DNA of 64,000 nucleotides, from assembly GCF_963678635.1 (NCBI RefSeq), contig NC_087063.1, forward strand, positions 23,382,701 through 23,446,700, written 5' to 3'. How positions within the stretch are numbered: the first letter of the stretch is position 1; every line of letters begins with the position of its first letter. The notes beneath the pieces are model-generated. The model was not told the origin of the DNA, ran no database searches, and saw only the letters and a list, made by a program, of their open reading frames with translations. This document shows, in pieces, positions 10,035 to 20,816 of the stretch. The DNA is from Symsagittifera roscoffensis. Taxonomy: Eukaryota > Xenacoelomorpha > Acoela > Convolutidae. The translations under genes and the position numbers were made by a program.

Positions 10035-11462
10035 GTGAAATTAGCTATGGATGCAAAACCCATGAATGATCAAATTTATAAGAACCAATATCAGATGCCG
10101 AATTTGTTGGAATTGTTGGATTCGGCGGCCCAGATAATCACATCGGATAAACTAGGTGATGTTTGGTTCACGTCCTTAGACTTGAAATATGCATTCAGTC
10201 AGATTCCACTCAGTGATGAAGTCAGTCGTCATTGCAACTTTAATATCGTCTGTGGAGAACAAACTGGCACGTATCGGTTTAAAACTGGGTTTTATGGGTT
10301 AACGGATATGCCGAAAGAATTCCAAAAAGCAATGGACAATACCCTCCAGGGTTTATCGGGAGTTTTCTGTTTCTTGGACGATATTTTGATAGTTTCGAAA
10401 GGATCAATCAGGGATCACAATATTCTTGTAGACAAAGTGATAACTCGTTTGGATGAAGAAGGTTTCGCTTTGAAATTGTCGAAATGTGATTTTTCGATGA
10501 ATCAATTATTTTGGTTGGGTTACGACATTGATTCAGAGGGCTATAGGCCGAAACGTTCTAAAATCGATGCAGTGTTAGCTCTGGAGCCTCCTAAGTCGCT
10601 CAAGCAACTTCGTTCCTTGATGGGCATACTCAACCACTTACAACGATTTTTGCCGAATCTTCAGGTCCATTTGGACCAGTTACGCCCTTCCTTGAAAGCA
10701 AGTAATGAAAGCAAGTTTGTGTGGGGGGAGTGCCAACAAACTGCCTTCACGAATATTTTGCAATTGATAGCGAATATCACAAAGATATATCATTATGACC
10801 AAGGTCGGAATTCGCGAGTAAAATGTGACGCTAGTCATAGTGGTTTGGGTGCTGCGTTAGAACAGAAGATAGAAAATGATGTTTGGGTTCCTATTGCATT
10901 TGCGTCACGCTTTCTCAATGATCAGGAAAAGAAGTATAGCACTAATGAGCTGGAGCTTCTAGCAATTGTTTGGTCATGTGAGCACTTTCGTAATTATTTG
11001 TTGGGAAATCATTTTGTGGTTATAACGGACCATAAAGCAATTATTTCGGCGTTAAAAACCAATAGAGGCAATAAGACTCATCAATTTCAATTAACCAGAT
11101 GGGCTGACAGATTATTGCCATTTGATTTCGATGTTTTCCACATTTCCGGATGTAAATTGGGTATAGTGGATTATTTATCTCGTTTCCCAACGTTTAAAGC
11201 GCCACGACCAAGCAGTTTTGATGAACAATATGTGGTCAAATGTATTAGTCGATTCTTTGATGCGTGCGATTTTCTGGATGAATGGGCTATGGATTGTTCC
11301 TTATCAGAGGTATCATCTGTTATTCCGAAAAACAGCCAAAATTACGTTTTAACTTATTCGATAAATCTAATTGAGTCATTGAATTTTGGTCAGCCTCGGG
11401 CAAATTGTCCCGTTCGGGGTAATACATTAATTTCATCGAAGATTTTGGAAGCTTGTCGTTAG
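10035..11462 (+). pseudogene. Reverse transcriptase and RNase H of the young element
   Basis: In phase with the preceding block across 9,990-10,034, this 475-codon stretch holds a well-preserved RT: 'FTSLDLKYAFSQIPL' (first catalytic Asp), 'FKTGFYGLTDMPKEFQKAM', then 'CFLDDILIVS' (FLDD, the (Y/F)xDD box, at 10,371-10,382). RNase H follows with 'VKCDASHSGLGAALEQ', 'YSTNELELLAIVW', 'VVITDHKAI' and 'ISGCKLGIVDYLSRFP'. These copy element RNA to DNA and remove the RNA. All catalytic Asp/Glu residues I can check are present, so the domains themselves look intact. The frame ends at TAG 11,460-11,462, overlapping the next frame by about ten bases. Confidence 0.9.
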
Positions 11463-12838
11463 AGGGCGTCACAAATCATGATGTTCCAAGTAGTTCGAAT
11501 CGCATAAAATTGGTAGAGGGCGACGGAAATTTTGCCAGTGGCTATACCGATTTATTACAACAATTCAATGCGTTTGTCACTTCTCCGCTAGAGAGCGTTA
11601 ATATTGCTGGCTTAAAATCTAGCCAATCAGCATTGAGCTGGATCATGCAAGTTTTTGTCACTTTCTCAGCATGGATTACAAATTATCTGACAATTTTGAT
11701 TTCAATGTGGATTATCAGTACAGTCCTTAATAATTGCGTGTTATTATCATCGTTCGCGGGCCTTTTTGACTTTGTTTTAGCTTCTTGGTATTGTTGTTTT
11801 GTACTCATAATATTGGGTGATTTTCATTTTCAGACTGAGATGGACCCTAATGCACATAATGCCAACGACAGCTTTGAGCAGCTACTAAACCAGTACCTCC
11901 CGATCAACCAACATTGGTTTGCGTCGGATCGTGCCCGGCCGCGGTTTCGAGCGGGGGCAGTACGACCAAGGAGGTCGACAACATTACAACGTGGTGCGGA
12001 GTTGAGGGGTCAATATGCCCGAATATTGGTCAACTTCAGATCAAAAAGGCTCAGGAAACCCAAATTAACCAATCGTCAAACTCAGTCAGTTCAAAGTCTA
12101 CAAATTTTGAAGTCATCAGTGGTCGCTCAGGACCAGAAATCGTTAACCGGGTTGGTGGGCATTCTGGATTCCGATGTACTATCGGAACTTACGGATGGAG
12201 ATCCCAGCCTATGCTTGATGAAACGGGCACTTATTAATCGGGACTATGAAGAATTTTGTCGTATTGACCCATATATAAAATCCTTTTGGCATTGTGCAGC
12301 GGTGGTTGATGGCTGTGTTATCGTGGACAATAGGATCGCTATTCCCATGTGTCTAAGAAAACCGTTACTGTCTCGACTACATAGGTCGCATGCGGGTCAG
12401 TTAGCCATGGTTGATGCTGCGCAGTACATATGGTGGCCTCGAATGCATCGAGATATCGTCCAGCTATGTAAAGATTGTCCCCAGTGCACAAAATTTGGTA
12501 AGAATTTGAAAGCGAACGCTTCGTTTAACTCTACCAAGCCTTTACCCCTTTTGTCTGGTCCTAATGAAGAGCTTCAGCTCGACTATGCGGGTCCTCTACT
12601 CGATTCATATGGTAACAGTATTTATATCTTGGTCGCGATTGACCGTTACTCTAAATATCCGTCAGCTATGATTACACGTTCTACGGGGGGACGGAAGATT
12701 ATTAAATTTCTTAAATCGTATATTCAACAGCATAGTATTCCCAAATCTATCAAAACTGACCAATATTCAGGTTTTAAGAACAAATTAGTGCAGGCCTTTT
12801 GTAAAGATAAAAATATTGCCCAACATTTCTGCCCGTAG
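11453..12838 (+). pseudogene. Hydrophobic insert plus integrase N-terminus and core
   Basis: A 461-codon open stretch in the -1 frame relative to RT/RNase H. Residues about 60-125 are strongly hydrophobic (three membrane-like stretches, e.g. 'NYLTILISMWIISTVL'), which is unusual between RNase H and integrase. That segment ends in 'TGATTTTCATTTTCAG' (to 11,834), which also looks like a splice acceptor, so a T-rich intron is an alternative. Integrase then follows: a zinc-finger pair 'LHRSHAG' and 'CKDCPQC', the first catalytic Asp in 'LQLDYAGPL', and the second in 'IKTDQYSGFKN'. TAG at 12,836-12,838 interrupts the frame before the catalytic Glu. Confidence 0.8.
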
Positions 12839-12862
12839 GGGGATCATCGTGGTTGTGGTCTA

Positions 12863-13330
12863 GTGGAACGGTCAATCCAAACTATTAAACGTCGTTTGGG
12901 CGCCTCGCGTTTGAGTTCGGATTTTTCAAATGTTCAAGATACAATTAGGAATATTATTGAAGATATTCGGATTACAAAAAATTCTGTTACTGGGGTTTCA
13001 CCTTTTGAGCTTCATTTTGGCCGTCCTCCGACTACCGAGCTATCTATTGCGGCTGAGCGTTTGTCTACGGGCGTTAATTTAGATAACCAACAATTGGAAC
13101 GGGATCTACTAACACCTGAACAGCGTCGGGAGCAGTGTGACAGCCGACCAAGGATAAAACTAGTCAAGAAGGGGCATTCAAGCCCGACTGTGTCAACCTA
13201 CTTTGGGGGGCCTACGGAGTCAGTTTCGGATACACCCCACTATCGCGCGCTTGAGAGTCTGGCTCAATCCGCTAATCAGTGGCTGACGTTGAAGAAGTCC
13301 TTGTCGCATCAGGAGGGGTCAAAGCTCTGA
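12863..13330 (+). pseudogene. Integrase catalytic Glu and C-terminal part
   Basis: Same phase as the previous block. The bridge between the stop at 12,836 and this stretch reads 'GDHRGCG', the expected sequence before the integrase glutamate. 'LVERSIQTIKRRL' supplies the catalytic Glu of the D,D,E triad, and 'TGVSPFELHFGRPP' is the conserved end of the core. The C-terminal region is basic ('SRPRIKLVKKG') and likely binds DNA. A frame change near 13,320 links it to the 13,279-13,638 stretch ('TLTERNQVL...'). Confidence 0.85.
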
Positions 13331-14481
13331 AGACGCTGACTGAACGAAACCAAGTTCTCGCTGGCACCCTTCGCTCCAACTTGTCTGCTGGGACACTTAG
13401 ATTTAGGAACCAGATGACAACGGATCAAATTCGTCCGTCAATTTCAAAACGTAATTTGGATTACTTAGTGTTGAATGAACCAAATAAAGTCGAAATATTT
13501 AGGAAATTTCTAAATAGGAAGTCTGGTCGAGAACTTTTCAAACCTTTTAAGGGCAAAATTGTGCAGAATACTGGGTCCACATATATTTCTGACAAAGGAA
13601 AAAGTGATTCGAAGAAATCACTTAGCGGTACGTCTTAAATCAACCGATCTCAGTTTTTCAGGCAAACAAACAACGCCTGTCAAGAAGGGGCAAAAGTGCC
13701 CCATTGTGTCATCTTCGCCATCGTCGTCGGAGGACAATCGGCCTCTCAAACAATCAAGCTCACGCCAACGAATCACGGCCACAACTGTGGCCGTACATGC
13801 TCGCCCGAAATTTCCGTCTCTGCCATCTTCATCTACACCATCTCGTGGCCAAACTGTCTCGAAAATTTAAAGCAAACTTTAGTATCGGAGGCTCCAGGAG
13901 TTCAAGCTATTCCTTATCCCCAACAATCTACTCCAGTAGTAGACTTAACGGCTTCTTCATCCGCTTCTGGAAACCAAGGAACGGAGGTTCTCATCAGTGT
14001 CAAGTCGAAATCACCAACTACAGACAAAACTCCATTATGTCCAGACCTCATTCCTATTTCTTCGGACGATGAGTCTTTGGTCCCGAAGCTTCAAGAGTGT
14101 ACATCGTCAAGTTTGGCAGCATCGGTTCTCCCCACCCGGTATGGTTCTAGCGTAATTTTCGATCCAGACGGAAATATTTTGTCATCATAAAATTCTTCTC
14201 GTACATCTTCGCGCCGGAAAATGCAGACAACCTTTTACGGCAGTCCCATCAGACATTCCGTGAATGTCATTCAAACTCAATCGACGTCTACCTCTCCGTC
14301 AACCCCTGTTTTGCCGGACAAGAAAGTTCGTTTTGTCGTGGCTAATCCAGAGCTAGTGGTTCAAGCGGGGCAGTCTCGGGTTTCTCTTCCCAATGAATCC
14401 GAAGATTTATGTAGAAAATTCACGCGCTTTTTTCCAAAAAAGAGCTCATCCGACCATACATTGGGTCGTTCAGACAAATAA
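13279..14481 (+). pseudogene. Low-complexity Ser/Thr/Pro-rich pol tail
   Basis: Downstream of integrase, coding-like sequence continues in alternating frames: 13,279-13,638, then 13,640-13,870 in a second frame ('SSSPSSSED', 'PSRGQTVSKI'), then 13,870-14,190 and 14,221-14,481 back in the first. The product would be disordered, rich in Ser, Thr and Pro, with acidic clusters. No envelope-like signal peptide or membrane span is visible. Two short motifs, 'PVVDLT' (about 13,933-13,950) and 'DLIPISSDDES' (about 14,044-14,076), resemble SUMO-interaction motifs. It may be the C-terminal extension of pol or a separate small ORF. Function unknown. Confidence 0.55.
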
Positions 14482-14670
14482 AACTCTACGTTAATTCAAA
14501 CTCGTTAATTCTTCAAAATATTTTCGTATATTTCCTCAAGTTACATCAGTCAATTTTGTAAACTTCTATAAGTGTTTCATAGGTTACAAGAAATTTTGTT
14601 AAACGGCTGTGAGGGCATATTTAGTCAATTTTAATTTAAAGAAATTCAAATGTTCTTTTGAATTTTTCCC

Positions 14671-14682
14671 TGGAGGGGGAAA
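14671..14682 (+). other. Polypurine tract
   Basis: TGGAGGGGGAAA lies directly before the 3' LTR start TGTGGTG. A purine run at this place primes plus-strand DNA synthesis in LTR elements. Confidence 0.85.
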
Positions 14683-14989
14683 TGTGGTGTGGCGTAGTTT
14701 AACAGTATTGTTATGACGTCATTATTGTATTACTTTCTGTGCTAGTTATTCGTGCTAAACTCGCCTATTGGTTATCAAGGTCGCTACCGACTTGTCAATC
14801 CTTTCTCTATTTATCATCAAGTGCTCTCACTCACTCTGTCTCAATTTATGAAAGATTTAAGTTGAACCTTAGAATTCTGTCATGACATTATCTATATAAC
14901 TTACAGTATCTATATTATTTACATTCTTATTTATTATTAAACAAGGAGAATTGAGTCTTGTTTAAACTAGTATTCTTCGAGAATTCACA
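14683..14989 (+). repeat. 3' LTR of the young gypsy element
   Basis: 307 bp, TGTGGTGTGG...GAATTCACA, identical to the 5' LTR except for four transitions and with no length difference. Followed directly by the right target duplication. Confidence 0.95.
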
Positions 14990-14994
14990 ATGTC
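14990..14994. repeat. Target-site duplication, right copy (ATGTC)
   Basis: Exact repeat of 7,848-7,852, fixing both element edges to the base. Confidence 0.93.
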
Positions 14995-16608
14995 AAAAAT
15001 CTACCACAACAGGTCAATTGATAACATCTCATCTGTTCGCGCCAAGGGCAACATAGGTAAGGCTTACGAACCTGGAGAGCTGAACAAACGTCTGCAACTT
15101 GCTTTTTGGGGCCCGAAAAAAATAGTTTAATGAATCGAATATTTAATGTCTAGTAGCAGTAAGCCGATACTTGCGCAGGCAGTCGGCGTTGATATAACAC
15201 AACGATAAGATCAATTAAATTTACTAAAAATTATCAAGTAACACTTCTCAAATCACGAAATTCCGCAGAAAATTTACATGGACCAGTGGTCCAGTTTCAC
15301 TTTCAATGTAGTAAACGCACGTTTCAATCCAAAGGGCACAGAAATTTTATCCTCTCCGTCTAACGACCCTAGTGCTACCCTAAAAACTTCACAAAATGAG
15401 GGTCAACACGGGCCTGAAGCTTACACGGTCATAAAAAATCTGACAAAAAATCGTCACTTTCAGTTCTAAATTGGGATGAAGTGTTAAGGCAAAATATGTA
15501 CCTGTTTAGTTAGCGAAAACCCACGAGCAGCCCGTATCTCCATCATGCCCAAACCATTTAGAGCCCATGCTGGGACACAGAATTTTTCTTGCTGGGATCA
15601 CGGCAATCAGCTGAGGAGGCTAACCAAAGACCAACTGGTCGATTGTGGAAGGAGTAAAAGCAACGCCGAAGGCGCTAAAGCTAGTGCGATGGAACAATCA
15701 AAAAGGCCAATTCGGAGGAAGGATCTAAAGAGTTGACGACCAAATGAAAAAAAGGCTCAAGAAACCAAATCTAGAAAAAAAATTCAAACTCAGTTTCATT
15801 AGTTAATTGGTTTGTTCCTAGAAAAATTAGAATGTCCAATAAAAAGTTCAATGCCCCCAAGAATTCGTTACTGTGTGGTGTAGTTTAAAAATATTTAGAA
15901 GATTCGAAGAGCAGTTACGACGAAAGTTGGGGGCAGTAAAGCCTTCTACTAGAGGCGAGCGGAAAGTGCAATCGCGAACCTGAGACAAAGACTACGATAC
16001 GGGATCGGAATTGTAAATTGGAGGCTAGGGAACGAGCAAACAATGCCGGACAAGGGAACAGCAGTGATAGGCGAAAAACAAACACGCGATGAGCGTGACG
16101 GAATCACATTCAAGAGATGATTTGACGGAGAGCGATGTATCTGGGGGAAAATTGACGGGTAAACCTGCAAGAATCGGAGCGTAGCAGGGGGAACGATGCA
16201 TCTGGGGGAAAACTAAGCGGTAAAATTGCCGAACTCAGAGCGTCAAAGGAGCGAAAAGAAGGAGGAGTTAAGTCTGCAGATATTGGCGCGAAGAAAAAGA
16301 CGGGTAGAACCAAAAAAAAACGTCTGGTCTCGTACTCGTCGCAGAGGGAGATAGCGTCAGGGAAGAGCTCGATGAAAGGAACTGCGGTAAGCAAATTATG
16401 AAGGGATCGACAATATTGATCATGAGCGGAAGAGGAAGGGGAACGAATACGGGACAAGAAGGAGGAAAAATGAAAAGTGAATTACATTTGCTGGAAAAAC
16501 AGCTTAAACTAAGTGCTCATGAGAGAGTTGACAAAAAAACTAAACGGTTTTAATCGAAAAGTTTCAAAACATGATCTAAAAAAACTATGCGGCGGGATAT
16601 GGGATGTC
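14995..16608 (+). other. 3' part of the outer gypsy relic, mostly unreadable
   Basis: Continuation of the element interrupted at 7,848. Short plus-strand open stretches (15,278-15,469; 15,545-15,736) have no recognised motif. From about 15,900 to 16,480 the plus strand is strongly purine-rich, which creates long minus-strand open frames that are not convincing genes. A purine-rich 'GGCGGGATATGGGA' just before 16,609 fits a decayed polypurine tract. Confidence 0.45.
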
Positions 16609-16760
16609 TGTAATATTTTGTATCAGTTAGCTTGAGTTTGAGATTGTTGATCGTCGACCCTGGAGCTGTGTGTCTCCTCGGTGCCATTTTGATTAAGTAC
16701 CAGTCTATTTGTCATCCAATGAGCTAGAAAGCTAACACAGTGCTGTGAAAATATATGCAG
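16609..16760 (+). repeat. 3' LTR-like end of the outer gypsy relic
   Basis: Begins TGTAATATTTTGTATCAG and matches 4,123-4,275 in ordered blocks (TATCAGTTAG; CGGTGCCATTTTGATTA; ACAGTGCTG). The right edge is uncertain because similarity fades after about 16,750. Confidence 0.6.
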
Positions 16761-17298
16761 TGTTCATTTTGGGAAATTTGAAGTGGAGTAAAAAACGTTT
16801 TGAATTAGGCGTTTTAGTAAGAATTCTTCTGTTTTTTTCTAGCCCGCCATATTGATAAGCTATCCAATTTTGTTTTTCACTTGAAAACTGGTCGCCAAAC
16901 TTATCCCTACTTGCTGTTTTTGATCACTCTGCATTGTTTATTTGATTTCTTGTCAAGTTGAATCGTTAGACTATGTTGTCAGCTAATGTTTGCTGTGGTG
17001 ACATTTTTTGATTTGCTTATCGATGAGAAGATTGTTCCCGCCACTTTGAAGCTCAAGTAAAAAAAAAATACAGACAACAATAGACACTTAACATAAATTC
17101 AATTCTCTACTAAATCGATTAAAATCAATCCCAAAAGACAATTTAAATTACTTTAGCAAGTAGATCCAGTATTCATTTAACTAAGTAGCTTTTTATTTTG
17201 GGTATTATTTGAAACGTCTCCTGTAGACAAGCATATTTTATAAAGAACGATACGTATACCATAAGAAACCTCAATCTCCCTTTCTTTCTCATCTCTTA
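16761..17298. other. Intergenic, no feature recognised
   Basis: AT-rich sequence between two retroelement relics. I see no coding potential or repeat structure beyond short A and T runs. Confidence 0.5.
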
Positions 17299-17415
17299 TG
17301 AGACACTTAGGATCTGGTACGGTAACTGTCCCCCACACTCCTTGACTGTCCCCCTTCAATTCTCTTTTTTCTCATTTATAAACTCATATTGCATTTAGAG
17401 AACGAATACGGGACA
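17299..17415 (+). repeat. 5' terminal repeat of the BEL/Pao relic
   Basis: Shares with 21,521-21,626 'TGAGAYACTTWGGATCT', 'GTACGGTAACTGTCCC', 'TTTAGAGAA' and 'GTACAGGACA'-like blocks ('ATACGGGACA' here), from TG to CA. About 117 bp, short for the family. Confidence 0.65.
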
Positions 17416-17510
17416 TTATGGCACCAAAGTTTTTTCAAGCCTACATCTTTAATTAGCCTCAATTTTTCTGACAATTTTTTACGGCTTCCTACTTCTGTTA
17501 CGCCCTAAGT

Positions 17511-19526
17511 ATGCCTACTACACGAATTAAGAGAAAAAGTTTAGCTAAGACTACTTTTCAAAATACGGAAGACAACGCTTCAGATTGCAATTACGACAAT
17601 AAACTGCAATTAATATAAAACAGAATAGCATCATTATCTGCTGCAATAACCGAACTAATTGCAGGCCGTGATAACATCGACGTAATTTCTAGTCTTATGA
17701 ACAATTTAGACAAGCTAAATACTTCCATGAATGACGAAATTGTTAAACTCATGAATACCGGAAATCACGAAAAAAAACAGTTATTATCAGTTTGTCTAAA
17801 ACCGAAAATTTAACTACAGAAAAATGCAGACTGAATACAAAGATACGATAAGCCTCATCGATCATCCTCTTCATTTTTCTCAGTTTTTTCACGACTGAAT
17901 TGTGTCTAAGCTCGTTACAAATCGCAACGCTATGAACATTGAACCGACCAATCAAGCCACTACACCGCTCTGTACAGTGAACCAACAGAAAAACACCGAG
18001 GCCAGTCGATCTTCATGCCAGTACAACTCAGCATCTTCATGGAACTCATCTTCATAGAGCAACGCCTCTTTTGCAGACTATCAGGTATTAAGCGAACAAC
18101 CAATAATTCACAACCAGTTCAGCGCCCGTAAACCCATTTCTTGCACCAGACAACACACTGCCCCTCGCAGCAACCCGTCAAGCCTTTACAACAGAAATCA
18201 GCCGACACTTACAAACACCTGTTATGGGAAAGACACCGCAGTCAACAACCCAGCGAGCAAAACAGCCTTATTTCGACAGCAGAGCTTATGGACCAAGGAC
18301 AACATGGACCGGAAGCCAGTCGACTCGATATTTGGAACGAACACATCCCCTCAAACGACCACATCAGGATTTACAAAAGACTAACTCAGGACACGCATCG
18401 ATAATCAACCCAACATCAGTGCAGCCAGTAACATTCATGAACGATATGATCAGCAGCCCCCAGCATGGGCCTAATCAAGTGACCCAGCTGATATTCAGCC
18501 AACAACTCTCACCTCTGCATGGATTTCAACAGACAGCTTATCAGTTTCTGCCAGCTGTCTTTGCACCCCAAAACGTGACATATACGCAAGAAGCAGTACC
18601 ACCCGACTTCTGCAACCAGTAGAAGGTTTCAAAGACTTTCAGCAAACTAATTCCAATAGTCAAGCCATTTGTAATCGATGGAAACCCGGAACAATGGTTA
18701 GATTGGATCGGACTCTTCAACGCGACAATTGACACCACAGACATGTTCTACTCGGAGAAAATGACTCATGTCTCGACGACTTGTCTCCGGAGATGCAGAA
18801 TTTTTCATACTCGGATATGGATGCAACGGGTTATTGTCTAACTCAGTACTCCAACGCCTGGAAAATGACTCTAGAAACCGGATTAACTTCCTTCCCCCGA
18901 CGACTAGACGATATCAATAGCCCAACTCTACGACATAACAGGAGCTACAAGGATCTCGCTGCAGATTTCCTGTAGACAATGGTTGAACCCTTTGCTTGTA
19001 ATCCTCAGCGCTCGAAATGCCCCACTATCTGTACTCTACAACGAAAGCTTAGACAGTTTTGGGGAAAATGCCGACACCCAGCCGAATGGAATGGAATCGC
19101 TACAACCTTCAACAAAACCTCCGACAGCCTTCGCTCATTGACTTGAGCATATGGTTTAACCTCTACGCCGAAGTTTGCAGCGACCTGCCCAGCAGCAACC
19201 AACAAGCATTTTCAGCTCACCGACCGAACAATCAGAACATCTCGAACGCTCAACGCAGCCAGTACATAGGAGCCACGAAAGCTTTTTTGCCGGGAAATCG
19301 CACTTGCCCCTACCTCGGACTGTCACTCAGACCCGTAGGGCAAATGGATGCAACAGGAAACATCACACTCTACTACAATACAGCAAGAACCACAACTCAA
19401 GCAACTCGACAGGCTGCAAGGACTTTACAATTGGGAATACTAAACGACAGGATGATGCAACGAATTGATGCACCTCCAGCACAAAAAGATGGATATCGAC
19501 CCGCCATATTCCGATATTGCCAATAA
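17511..19526 (+). pseudogene. BEL/Pao gag relic
   Basis: ATG 17,511 starts 'MPTTRIKRKSLAK', a start typical of BEL/Pao gags. The protein then runs through several frames: a helical 'AITELIAGRDNIDVISSLMN' stretch near 17,640-17,700, and the diagnostic block near 18,640-18,760 ('KPFVIDGNPEQWLDWIGLF', then 'SEKMTHV'), which is the conserved BEL/Pao 'DG(N/D)P..W..(W/F)...F' region. Near 19,350-19,400 is 'CNRKHHTLLQY', the end of the BEL/Pao zinc-knuckle region. Stops and frame changes are frequent. It is a dead capsid gene. Confidence 0.75.
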
Positions 19527-19756
19527 CGATCTCTCATGACAATAATTTAGTATATGCCTGTGCCATGCTTTATTGAGCTGGCAAACTCACTTTGCTAAAA
19601 TCATCAATCGCCTTTCAATTAAAACCAGATCTCAAGTTAGACGACAAGATTCAGCTTAAAAAAGTTTTGATTTTATCCGAAACGGCCTCTGCCAAGATGA
19701 CCAGTTTTTTCAACTCAACGACATTGACGTCATGATAGATTGGAATCTCTCAGATT

Positions 19757-20380
19757 TTGATCATGAGCTTGTCAACTCCATCTGCCAAAGGAATCAGCAA
19801 CTTCAACATGTCCACATTGCACTTCTGTCTTCAAAACAAATTGAACCGAATGGATTTAAAAAAAACACCTTTAGGGTGGTCTCTTTGCGGAAGTGACAAT
19901 GCAGCTGAACTGAAACCAACAATTCCAGCACCATTGACACCATTGACTTAACATCGGACATTTGCTTTTTCGACATGTAGCCGAATGGATGAAGATGGGC
20001 GCCGACGGAATCTCAACGGACCAACGCAGCCTCTCTGCAGAAGACAGGGAAGCCCTGGACATCTTAGAGTCTTCGACACACCGCTTACTAATTGGACACT
20101 ACGAAGTTGGAGTGCTTTGGAAACGCGGCTTACATTTGCCCAACAACCGATTGCTTGCCAACTCGACAGCCTTCTACGTGGACTACGAAGAAAACCCACC
20201 ATCGAAGCCGTGTACCAGGAAACCATCGACACGGATCTTCAGAAAGGATTCTTTGTCGCAGTAGACAGCGCGACAGGATAATAGCAATTGCCTCACCACC
20301 CAGTAATAAATGTCAAAAACTTAAAGTACGTCGAGTACTGAACGCCTCCAGCAACTTTATAGAGTCTCTCTGAACAGTAC
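19757..20380 (+). pseudogene. BEL/Pao protease end and pre-RT region
   Basis: 'KKTPLGWSLCGS' (about 19,857-19,892) corresponds to the conserved 'T.LGW.L.G' motif at the end of BEL/Pao proteases. It is followed by 'SLSAEDREALDILE', 'HYEVGVLWK' and 'LPNNRLLA', the spacer typical before BEL/Pao RT. The reading then shifts to another frame ('IEAVYQETIDTDLQKGFF'). The catalytic protease Asp is not recognised. Confidence 0.7.
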
Positions 20381-20480
20381 CCTTCTAACTGGACCAGACG
20401 TCTTCCAAAAAATCACCAGCATTCTCATGAGATTTTGTTAACATCAAATTGGTATCTCAGCAGAAATTGAGGCAAGACTC

Positions 20481-20816
20481 ATGCAAGTCTTCGTTAAGCC
20501 TCAAGATCAGCCCTACCTACGACCACTACTGAAAGACGATCACCGCAAGCCTATCACCTACCAGTATCCTCGCTACATCTTCGGTGCAATGGAATCACCT
20601 GGTGTAGCCTGCAACGCTACACGACAATGGTCCAAAGACAATGCCGACGAATTCCCCAGGCTGGTGCAAATCACAGAAACGAACATACACCACCTTTACA
20701 AAAACGTATCAACGCCTGCCGAAGCCACCGTATTGATGAAATACCTTCAAACAGTGCTTCAAGCAGTGCTTAATCTTAACCTGACAAAATGGACATCCAA
20801 CTCAAACAGTTTCTGA
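20481..20816 (+). pseudogene. BEL/Pao reverse transcriptase fragment
   Basis: A 111-codon open stretch with 'MQVFVKPQDQPYLRPLL', 'RYIFGAMESPGVACNATRQ' and 'DNADEFPR', an ordered match to the BEL/Pao RT palm. The catalytic segment, usually (Y/F)(M/V)DD, reads 'NIHHLYKNVSTPAEA', so both aspartates are gone. The 'STPAEA' that normally follows is preserved, so point mutation rather than deletion removed the active site. Confidence 0.8.

Larger units (their letters stand above)
7848..14994 (+). mobile_element. Young Ty3/gypsy LTR retrotransposon with target duplication
   Basis: The element proper is 7,853-14,989 (7,137 bp), flanked by the 5-bp target duplication ATGTC at 7,848-7,852 and 14,990-14,994. 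It has two 307-bp LTRs, a primer-binding site at 8,160, a polypurine tract at 14,671, and gag, protease, RT, RNase H and integrase in Ty3/gypsy order on the plus strand. The LTRs differ at four positions, all transitions, so insertion is relatively recent. Coding is broken by in-frame stops at 8,306, 9,987 and 12,836 and by frame changes near 8,753-8,759, 11,453 and 13,320, with more in the tail. It is not autonomous as written. It sits inside the older relic at 4,123-16,760. Confidence 0.95.
4123..16760 (+). mobile_element. Decayed Ty3/gypsy element, split by a younger insertion
   Basis: The outer element is defined by diverged LTR-like repeats at 4,123-4,275 and 16,609-16,760 in the same orientation. 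Between them, in order, are plus-strand fragments of gag (4,316-4,949), protease (5,386-5,610), reverse transcriptase (6,081-6,335) and RNase H (6,681-6,980), the canonical gypsy order. The integrase expected after RNase H is not recognisable. The element is interrupted by the young element at 7,848-14,994, so its own length is about 5.5 kb. Every domain carries stops, frame breaks or lost catalytic residues. The placement of both outer edges is approximate. Confidence 0.75.

Noticed and set aside
13279-14481. Envelope gene downstream of pol in the young element
   Set aside because: No signal peptide, membrane anchor, glycosylation-rich ectodomain or furin-type site; the tail is disordered Ser/Pro-rich sequence.
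16110-16457. 115-codon minus-strand open frame, Ser/Phe/Pro rich
   Set aside because: It is the complement of a purine-rich stretch inside the outer gypsy relic, which naturally lacks stops on the other strand.
18141-18622. Independent genes for the 87- and 132-codon frames
   Set aside because: They are pieces of the decayed BEL/Pao gag in two frames, bracketed by recognisable gag motifs.
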